From assembly GCA_027451425.1 (NCBI GenBank), contig DAIDJH010000037.1, positions 1-10,126 on the forward strand: a DNA stretch of 10,126 nt, read 5' to 3'. Source of the DNA: Bdellovibrionales bacterium (GTDB lineage Bacteria > Bdellovibrionota > Bdellovibrionia > Bdellovibrionales > UBA1609). This document shows, one piece after another, positions 4,899 to 10,126 of this stretch. The notes below the pieces were generated by a model. The model had not been told where the DNA came from. It saw only the letters and a program-made list of their open reading frames with translations, and did no database searches. How positions within the stretch are numbered: the stretch's first letter is position 1; each line of letters begins with the position of its first letter. Both the position numbers and the translations under genes were made by a program.

Positions 4899-7493
4899 AG
4901 CGTCTTCCCAATTTTCGCCCCATGCCGCGTTGACCTGAAGAGGCACGGACCAATTCACAACCGATTCCATAATTTTTCGCGCCAGGGCGGCGTGAGCCTC
5001 TACTTTTTTCGCCGAACACTCGAGAACCAATTCGTCGTGAACCTGCAGAATCATCGGCGCCTCGCTCGAACGATATATTTCAATCATAGCTTTTTTGATA
5101 ATATCCGATGCCGTCCCTTGCATGGGGGCATTGATCGCCGCACGCTCACCAAATTTGCGAACATTGGCATCGTGCGATCGAAACTCATCAATATAACGTC
5201 GGCGCCCGAACAGCGTCTCAACATAACCCCGCTCTTTGGCGGTGGCGACGATATTGAGCATATATTCTTTAACACCTCTGAACTTTCGAAAATAATTTTC
5301 GATTATTTCTTTAGCTTCATCTCGTTCAATTTCAAGAGTTTCAGCCAGGCCATAAACACCTTGGCCGTACGCAATACCGAAGTTCACGGCCTTGGCCATC
5401 CGTCTTTGTTCCGGCGTCACGTCATGCAGAGAAACATTGAAAATTTCTGAAGCGGTCGCGGCATGAATGTCCATATTTTTTTTGAAAGCCGCTTTGAGTC
5501 CGCTATCGTCTGTGATTTCGGCAAGAATCCGCAATTCGACCTGACTGTAGTCGAGCGACAGCAGCACACTCTCGGCTGGAGCGATGAACGCTTTTCGAAT
5601 CGCGCGCCCACGTTTCGTGCGTATCGGAATGTTTTGTAAATTCGGGTTTATGCTCGATAACCGGCCCGTCATCGTGACAGCTTGCTCGTAGCTTGTGTGA
5701 ATGCGCCCATCACGAGAATCGATCAGCTCCGGTAAGGCATCAACGTAGCCCGACTTGAGTTTGGCCAACTCGCGAAAAGCAAGTATCTCCTGACAAATCG
5801 GATAGGCATGAGATAATTTGGTCAAAACGTCGCTATCCGTCGAATAACCTGTTTTTGTTTTTCTAACGACCGGTATTTTTAACTTTTCAAATAAAATCGC
5901 TCCGAGCTGTTTGGGGCTCGAAATATTAAAGCTCTCGCCCGCCTGCCGAAAAATTTCCTTTTCGAGGCTTTCGATATCGCGCGCGAGGCCAATTCTTTGT
6001 TCTTCGAGGGTTCTTCTATCGACACAAACACCACGCCGCTCCATTTCGTACAGAACCGGAACGAGCGGCAACTCAATTTCATTCAACACTTCCAGACTTC
6101 GCGTGCCCTCGAGGCGTCGAAGAATTTCCGCCTCAAGTTCGAGCTCGCAAAATAGTAAATCCTCCGCAGTCGCTAAATCTGGAACTTTCTTGCTACAATA
6201 CTTTTCATAGGTTTCAGGCAGACCGCCAATTTCTCCCGCATGCTCGACGTACGCAGCAAGCATCGTATCCCACACCGGCGTCAAAGGTTCGGACATCTCA
6301 ATTTGCTTCCACAAATTTTTGATATCAAAGCCCTTCCAGCGAAGTAATTTCGAACTTAATACTTCACCGATCTCACGGAGTGTTGCGTCGACCTGTATCG
6401 CTTTGCCGTCATAACCCAAGCACAACCCACGCTCATTTTTCACCGCCCAGATTTCACTGTAGGGCTGTACGCGCTTTTTTAGTTGCTCGACGGACCATTG
6501 CTCTCGCGTCCACGGAGTCAGACCTGTCACACGAACCGAACCTCGTTTTTTCGCTCCGGATGAGGCCGGTTTGACCTCAGACTTCGAACGCCTTGTGGCC
6601 TTGGCCTCACCTGCATCTGCTGCTGCACTTGCGCTGGGTGATTGCTCACCGAACAATTTGCGACCAAAACCCTCGAACTCAAGCTCAGTAAACAGCGCAA
6701 GAATCTTTTCGCGATCAATCGATTTCATGCGCAAATTTTCAAGATCGTTGCATATGCCAAGATCGGTTTTAATTGTGACGAGCTTTTGCGCCAAAAAGGC
6801 TTGCTCCCTGCTGTCGAGCAATTTATTTCGCAAACTTTCACTTTTGATATGGTCTAAATTTTCATAAATGTTTTTGAGCGTTTTGAATTCCGCGAGAAGC
6901 TTTTGCGCGCCTTTTGGTCCCACTCCCCGAACGCCAGGGATATTGTCGCTTGCATCGCCGACGATCGCGAGATAGTCGATGATCTGTTCGGGCTCAACAC
7001 CCCATTTTTCAATCACTCCCTGACGATCATAACGAATTTCTTTCATCGTATCGTAGAGCGAAATGTGATGATTGACTAACTGAGCGAAATCTTTGTCGCC
7101 ACTCACGATCGAAACATCGCAATTATGCTTCGCCCCAAACAGCGCAAGACTACCGATAACGTCGTCAGCCTCATAGCCTTTTTCATCGAGTGCCGGGATT
7201 CCAAGGAGCTCCGTCAGCCGCCGCACATAAGGGAGTTGCGGCACCAAATCGTCAGGCATTTCTTCTCGGTGGGCTTTATATTCAGGATAGATTTCACTTC
7301 GAAATGACGGCTCTTTGCGATCGAAACAGTACGCCATATATTCGGGGCGATTTTCGCGCAGAAGCTTTATACTCATCGAGAGAAAGCCATAAAGCGCGTT
7401 GGTTGGTAAGCCTTTCGACGTACGAAGCGGCGGCAAGGCGAAAAACGCCCTGAAAAACATCGAACTCACGTCGACTAGATATAGCTTCTTCAA
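4890..7493 (-). CDS. polA: DNA polymerase I with an apparently inactive 3'-5' exonuclease domain
   Basis: Pol I fills gaps, removes RNA primers of Okazaki fragments and serves excision repair. At 867 residues it is shorter than E. coli's 928. The 5' nuclease domain (1-280) keeps YEADD (107-111), SGDKDF (131-136) and GDASDNIPG (179-187), followed by helix-hairpin-helix. A linker rich in Ala, Ser and Lys (283-320) precedes a shortened 3'-5' exonuclease-like region (about 325-465). There the DTE motif is absent, GFDIKN stands where the second aspartate motif should be, and the third motif is not recognisable, so proofreading is probably lost, as in Taq and Bacillus enzymes. The polymerase domain is complete: motif A DYSQVE (648-653), motif B RRMAKAVNFGIAYG (697-710) and motif C QVHDE (817-821). 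The start is TTG at 7493, overlapping the upstream stop as TTGA; the usual family start MKKLYLVD begins exactly there. Confidence 0.96.
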   Translation of the reverse strand: MKKLYLVDVSSMFFRAFFALPPLRTSKGLPTNALYGFLSMSIKLLRENRPEYMAYCFDRKEPSFRSEIYPEYKAHREEMPDDLVPQLPYVRRLTELLGIPALDEKGYEADDVIGSLALFGAKHNCDVSIVSGDKDFAQLVNHHISLYDTMKEIRYDRQGVIEKWGVEPEQIIDYLAIVGDASDNIPGVRGVGPKGAQKLLAEFKTLKNIYENLDHIKSESLRNKLLDSREQAFLAQKLVTIKTDLGICNDLENLRMKSIDREKILALFTELEFEGFGRKLFGEQSPSASAAADAGEAKATRRSKSEVKPASSGAKKRGSVRVTGLTPWTREQWSVEQLKKRVQPYSEIWAVKNERGLCLGYDGKAIQVDATLREIGEVLSSKLLRWKGFDIKNLWKQIEMSEPLTPVWDTMLAAYVEHAGEIGGLPETYEKYCSKKVPDLATAEDLLFCELELEAEILRRLEGTRSLEVLNEIELPLVPVLYEMERRGVCVDRRTLEEQRIGLARDIESLEKEIFRQAGESFNISSPKQLGAILFEKLKIPVVRKTKTGYSTDSDVLTKLSHAYPICQEILAFRELAKLKSGYVDALPELIDSRDGRIHTSYEQAVTMTGRLSSINPNLQNIPIRTKRGRAIRKAFIAPAESVLLSLDYSQVELRILAEITDDSGLKAAFKKNMDIHAATASEIFNVSLHDVTPEQRRMAKAVNFGIAYGQGVYGLAETLEIERDEAKEIIENYFRKFRGVKEYMLNIVATAKERGYVETLFGRRRYIDEFRSHDANVRKFGERAAINAPMQGTASDIIKKAMIEIYRSSEAPMILQVHDELVLECSAKKVEAHAALARKIMESVVNWSVPLQVNAAWGENWEDAHA

Positions 7494-7774
7494 TCCTCGA
7501 TCTCAGGTAACGTGTCGGAGTGAATTTGTTCGCGACCCATTTCGCTCAGGCAGCGTTCCGCCAAAGGCTCGCGTAAAATTTGTTGGGAGTATGAATCGGC
7601 ATGAAACGCAAGGCGATTGAATTGCAAGGCATCATCGGCGGTGGGTGCGGCCTCACCGCGCTCCCATTTCATCACTAAGTCAGCCGGTCCACCGAAAAAT
7701 CGTGCGAAGTCCGCCGCCGACCACCCCAAACGCAGTCGCAAACTTTTAATATCTTCAGCCGCCCATTTATTCAT
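7490..7774 (-). CDS. Small XRE/HigA-like helix-turn-helix protein coupled to polA
   Basis: The 94 residues from the ATG at 7774 read MNKWAAEDIKSLRLRLGWSA and continue into an HTH of the XRE/antitoxin type (about 8-45), with ADFARFFGG as the first helix pair, VMKWERGEAAPT after the recognition helix, and DDALQFNRLA as the next helix. Residues 60-94 are polar, without a known domain. Such proteins bind DNA as small repressors or antitoxins, but no toxin gene is adjacent. The stop overlaps the polA TTG start (TTGA), implying coupled translation. The start is uncertain: the frame stays open upstream, and a TTG at 7813 overlaps the stop of the preceding gene in the same TTGA arrangement, giving 107 residues; a more distant TTG at 7843 runs into the preceding gene. 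I prefer ATG because the HTH fold begins just after it. Target and role are unknown; autoregulation of the cluster is a guess. Confidence 0.75.
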   Translation of the reverse strand: MNKWAAEDIKSLRLRLGWSAADFARFFGGPADLVMKWERGEAAPTADDALQFNRLAFHADSYSQQILREPLAERCLSEMGREQIHSDTLPEIED

Positions 7775-7809
7775 TTCGAAGAAAGTTCTCGCATAAACCC
7801 TGCGCGCGA

Positions 7810-8025
7810 TCAAGCGGATTGCGCGGTAAGCATCTTGACGCAAAAAGCTTCTAGACCCAGTTCCGTTGTTATAACGTCAAATGCCACCCCTGCGCCAATG
7901 GCAATGTCGTTTGGCCCGGCACCCTCAACCGAGGTGAAATGAAAATACACTTCTCGGCCATCGAAATCCTCGATAAATCCATACCCTTTAGCGTGAAAGT
8001 AGCATTTGACTCGTCCGTGGATCAT
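7810..8025 (-). CDS. Cold-shock-domain nucleic-acid-binding protein
   Basis: This 71-residue protein has the length of CspA-type proteins, which bind single-stranded RNA and DNA and act as RNA chaperones. It shows the opening G-R-V-K-x-Y (4-9), RNP1 as KGYGFIED (13-20) and RNP2 as EVYFHF (25-30), then IGAGVAFDV and the closing G-L-E-A segment. It diverges from classical Csp proteins: a Cys replaces the usual Trp/Phe at position 8, and the loop after RNP2 (TSVEGAGPNDIAIG) is atypical. The Shine-Dalgarno is strong. The gene begins 18 bases after the ftsB-like stop and is followed by the small HTH gene, so it should be co-transcribed with both. I see no long leader of the kind that makes cspA cold-inducible. 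It is probably a housekeeping CSD protein. Confidence 0.88.
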   Translation of the reverse strand: MIHGRVKCYFHAKGYGFIEDFDGREVYFHFTSVEGAGPNDIAIGAGVAFDVITTELGLEAFCVKMLTAQSA

Positions 8026-8033
8026 GAAACAGG

Positions 8034-8041
8034 CACCTCCT
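8034..8041 (-). promoter_or_regulatory. Ribosome binding site of the cold-shock-domain gene
   Basis: AGGAGGTG on the minus strand lies 8 bases before the ATG at 8025, inside the 18-base gap after the ftsB-like stop. Confidence 0.75.
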
Positions 8042-8043
8042 AT

Positions 8044-8385
8044 TTATTTGTCAGAAAATATGAAGACCAAATCTCCTTTGTTGGCTAATTCCAGGCGATC
8101 ACGCGCTTGCAACTCTAAAAAATTGGGGTCGCGTGTTTGCCTAAGTTCATTGTCAATTTTCATTGTTTCGGTGCGGAGTTGAGAAATTCGCTCGGCAATT
8201 TCGCCTGAATCGTGGTTGAGCCGCCACAGGTGAAAGAGTGTGCCATCAAGAAGAAGTCCTGCCGTGACGAATACAAGACAAGTTATAAAAACCCGGACCG
8301 GGTGTTGAACGAAGTCTGAAATCTTTTGGCCGACACGCGCGAAATTACGACGGATCATCCAAACTAAATGGTATGCGAAAATCAT
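8044..8385 (-). CDS. ftsB: FtsB/DivIC-family septum formation protein
   Basis: FtsB is a bitopic divisome protein that forms a complex with FtsL and FtsQ to activate septal peptidoglycan synthesis. Using the ATG at 8385, the 113-residue product has about 29 cytoplasmic residues rich in Arg, a transmembrane helix (about 30-50), a coiled coil (about 55-85, [20 protein letters not shown] region) and the family's C-terminal segment [26 protein letters not shown] (86-110), matching the D...E..AR..L......E.vf pattern. The start codon overlaps the eno stop as ATGA, and eno-ftsB order is known from other Gram-negatives, which supports the call. An upstream TTG at 8412 would add nine residues read inside eno and is unlikely. 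The cytoplasmic tail is longer than the few residues in E. coli FtsB; an internal ATG at 8358 would shorten it. No Shine-Dalgarno is evident, consistent with coupling to eno. Confidence 0.85.
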   Translation of the reverse strand: MIFAYHLVWMIRRNFARVGQKISDFVQHPVRVFITCLVFVTAGLLLDGTLFHLWRLNHDSGEIAERISQLRTETMKIDNELRQTRDPNFLELQARDRLELANKGDLVFIFSDK

Positions 8386-9659
8386 CGAAAACGGAAGGCG
8401 TCTAGTCCCCAATACTGGACCTTTGGACCAATTTCGGCCTCAACACGTAAAAGTTGATTATATTTTGCGATACGCTCACTGCGACATAGGCTGCCCGTTT
8501 TGATTTGTTCGCAATTTAAGCCAACGCTGAGATCGGCAATCGTGACGTCTTCGGTCTCGCCGCTTCTGTGGGAGATAATCGCGTGAAAGCCCGCCGAATG
8601 CGCCAGGTTAACAGCCTGCTTGGTTTCGGTATATGTGCCAATTTGGTTGACCTTCACCAAAATAGAATTCGCCGCTCGAGATTCAATGCCCCGCTCAAGC
8701 CGCTCACGATTAGTCACAAACAAATCGTCTCCCACAATTTGCAATTTTTTACCGTGCGTCTTAGTAAACGCCTGCCATGATTCCCAGTCGTCTTCTGAAA
8801 ATCCATCTTCAACGCTCACAATCGGGAACTTTCGCGACCACTTATCGTAAATCTCACCCAACTGCTGGCCAGATAATTTTTTGCCCTCCCAAGTGTAAGT
8901 TCCATCGGCAAAAAGTTCAGTAGCAGCCACGTCAAGCGCGAGATTCACCTGGTCACCCAATTTATATCCCGCCTTTTCAACGGCCATCGACAAAAGCTCG
9001 AGAGCTGTTTCGTTCGCTGGGAGGTGCGGCGCAAAACCACCTTCATCTCCCACCGCAGTTGAAAAAGATTTTTCGCTTAATACTTTTTTGAGTGTGTGAA
9101 AAATTTCGCTCCCCGCGCGCAAAGCATCTGAAAAAGAAGAAAAGCCCATGGGCGCAATCATGAACTCCTGCACATTAAGGCCATTGTCGGCATGCGCGCC
9201 GCCGTTTAAGACATTCATTAGCGGCACGGGCAATCGAAAATCGCGATTGCCGGCGGCGACATAGCGAAAAAGCGAAACGCGGTGGCTGACGGCGGCCGCC
9301 TTGAGCGTTGCGAGAGAAACTCCCAAAATGGCATTGGCGCCCATCCGGGCCTTGTTGGCCGTGCCGTCCGCAGCAATCAAAGTTTCATCAATTTTGGCTT
9401 GGTCGTCCGCATCCATACCGAGAACTTTTGGACCGAGGACGTTGTTGACGTTGGCAACGGCTTTTAAAACGCCTTTACCATGAAATCGCTTGGCATCGCC
9501 GTCGCGAAGCTCAATGGCCTCATGTGCGCCAGTCGAAGCGCCGGATGGAACAGCCGCACGTCCGACAAACTGACTATCAACTGCGACCTCAACTTCAACT
9601 GTTGGGAAGCCACGGCTGTCGAGAATCTGGCGCGCGAGAACTTGCGTGATTTTGCCCAT
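8382..9659 (-). CDS. eno: Enolase (phosphopyruvate hydratase)
   Basis: Enolase converts 2-phosphoglycerate to phosphoenolpyruvate in glycolysis and the reverse in gluconeogenesis; in some proteobacteria it also joins the RNA degradosome. The 425 residues match the family's usual 420-435. Key elements are all present: [17 protein letters not shown] (39-55), the catalytic glutamate in GDEGGFAPH (E206), metal ligands D243 (ALDVAA), E284 (SVEDGF) and D311 (VGDDLF), the catalytic lysine in ILVKVNQIG (K336), the SHRSGETED loop (363-371) and [21 protein letters not shown] (385-405). The ATG at 9659 follows GGAGGAG closely. The 3' end overlaps the ftsB-like gene by ATGA. The 5' end lies inside the reading frame of the upstream coiled-coil gene for 65 bases. 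No residue loss is visible, so the enzyme should be active. Confidence 0.98.
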   Translation of the reverse strand: MGKITQVLARQILDSRGFPTVEVEVAVDSQFVGRAAVPSGASTGAHEAIELRDGDAKRFHGKGVLKAVANVNNVLGPKVLGMDADDQAKIDETLIAADGTANKARMGANAILGVSLATLKAAAVSHRVSLFRYVAAGNRDFRLPVPLMNVLNGGAHADNGLNVQEFMIAPMGFSSFSDALRAGSEIFHTLKKVLSEKSFSTAVGDEGGFAPHLPANETALELLSMAVEKAGYKLGDQVNLALDVAATELFADGTYTWEGKKLSGQQLGEIYDKWSRKFPIVSVEDGFSEDDWESWQAFTKTHGKKLQIVGDDLFVTNRERLERGIESRAANSILVKVNQIGTYTETKQAVNLAHSAGFHAIISHRSGETEDVTIADLSVGLNCEQIKTGSLCRSERIAKYNQLLRVEAEIGPKVQYWGLDAFRFR

Positions 9660-10104
9660 TGTACTCCTCCATCAGTTCGCGCGCCACTTGCGGGAAGGCC
9701 TCTTGCACGTGTTCCCAATTGACGCGTTTCATAGCCTCACGAACTTGTGCCGACATTCGGTCCTGCCCGATGAGCAATGTGATCAGCTGTTGCGAACGTG
9801 TGAAATACTCCTGCAATTTCATCACATGCTGTTGAAACTCGGGGCGCAGCGCCCGCAGACTGAACGACTCCACCGGCATTGATTTTGCCGCCATCGCGTT
9901 TTCTTGTTTGATATGCTCGAGCTCACGCGTTTTTTCGAGCAGAGCCTGCTCCGTTTTCTCAAGCGTTGAAATCAAATTTTCAACAACTTCGGGCGCCATT
10001 TGCCTTTGCGATAAAATCTCGCTTTGAAAAGCACTTTGCGATTGATTCCAACTAACGCTGACTCGATTTTGCTCCCACTTTGCGTCAGCCATAGGCAAAC
10101 CCAT
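9595..10104 (-). CDS. Coiled-coil protein of unknown function upstream of eno (start uncertain)
   Basis: From the ATG at 10104 this is 169 residues. Residues about 38-75 form a strong heptad-like coiled coil ([20 protein letters not shown] and on), followed by a mixed helical part with [20 protein letters not shown] (about 90-108) and [21 protein letters not shown]. No signal peptide or membrane segment is visible, so it is presumably cytoplasmic. I do not recognise the family. The frame stays open from the ATG to the window edge and there is no Shine-Dalgarno before it, so the true start may lie outside the window; an ATG at 10092 is another option. The last 22 or so codons overlap eno in another frame, and this tail ([17 protein letters not shown]) looks compositionally different from the body. 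That could mean a genuine overlap or a frameshift that removed a nearer stop. It is co-directional with eno and likely the upstream gene of its operon. Confidence 0.65.
   Translation of the reverse strand: MGLPMADAKWEQNRVSVSWNQSQSAFQSEILSQRQMAPEVVENLISTLEKTEQALLEKTRELEHIKQENAMAAKSMPVESFSLRALRPEFQQHVMKLQEYFTRSQQLITLLIGQDRMSAQVREAMKRVNWEHVQEAFPQVARELMEEYNGQNHASSRAPDSRQPWLPNS
9664..9670 (-). promoter_or_regulatory. Ribosome binding site of eno
   Basis: GGAGGAG on the minus strand lies 4 bases before the eno ATG at 9659. It sits inside the upstream coiled-coil reading frame, where the same bases encode Met-Glu-Glu. Confidence 0.75.
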
Positions 10105-10126
10105 GAATGACGGAATCGCTTCAATA

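Noticed and set aside
4896..5450. Long plus-strand open frame of 184 codons inside polA
   Set aside because: It is antisense to conserved polymerase motifs, has no plausible start signal and reads as a codon-bias shadow.
7775..7843. Long form of the HTH protein from TTG at 7843
   Set aside because: It would overlap the cold-shock gene by 34 bases with no ribosome binding site, and the HTH fold needs none of the extra residues.
7490..8025. Toxin-antitoxin module made of the HTH protein and its small neighbour
   Set aside because: The neighbour is a recognisable cold-shock-domain protein with RNP1 and RNP2 motifs, not a toxin.
8386..8412. TTG at 8412 as the start of the ftsB-like gene
   Set aside because: The extra nine residues are read inside eno in another frame; the ATG at 8385 in an ATGA overlap is a far better start.

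Overview
The window looks like core chromosome of a Gram-negative, motile bacterium. KdsB (Kdo activation for LPS), an FtsB-type divisome protein, a FliL-family protein and a BamE-like exported protein point to a diderm. The FHA-type sigma54 activator and the kdsB-pyrG order are common in deltaproteobacterial lineages, including Bdellovibrionota. That placement is inference from gene content, not a database match. Base composition looks even, coding is dense, and I see no mobile element, CRISPR array, tRNA or rRNA.

Layout. Positions 1-1659 (minus strand) hold an operon reading CBS-domain protein, kdsB, pyrG (3' end outside the window). Its logic is coherent: PyrG makes CTP, KdsB spends CTP to activate Kdo, and the CBS protein is of a kind that often senses adenine nucleotides. 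Positions 1660-1893 are a divergent control region with a perfect interrupted inverted repeat, two overlapping smaller inverted repeats and candidate promoter elements. Positions 1894-3258 (plus) encode an FHA-AAA+-Fis enhancer-binding protein. Its 3' end overlaps the end of a convergent gene (3236-4156, minus) for an orphan FliL-family membrane protein with a long cytoplasmic N-terminus. A 58-base divergent gap separates that gene from an exported protein with a BamE/SmpA-like C-terminus (4215-4874, plus).

Positions 4890-10104 (minus) are a second tight gene string, read from high to low coordinates: coiled-coil protein, eno, ftsB-like, cold-shock-domain protein, small HTH protein, polA. Junctions are 4-base overlaps (ATGA, TTGA), gaps of 18 and 35 bases, or one long 65-base overlap, so co-transcription is likely. 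It joins glycolysis/RNA turnover (enolase), septation (FtsB), RNA/DNA binding (CSD and HTH) and DNA repair (Pol I). PolA keeps its 5' nuclease and polymerase motifs but has lost the proofreading residues.

I found no convincing new defence or mobile system. The best leads are the operator-like repeat next to the FHA activator, the orphan FliL protein, the BamE-like fusion, the 65-base overlap at eno, and the small HTH gene coupled to polA.
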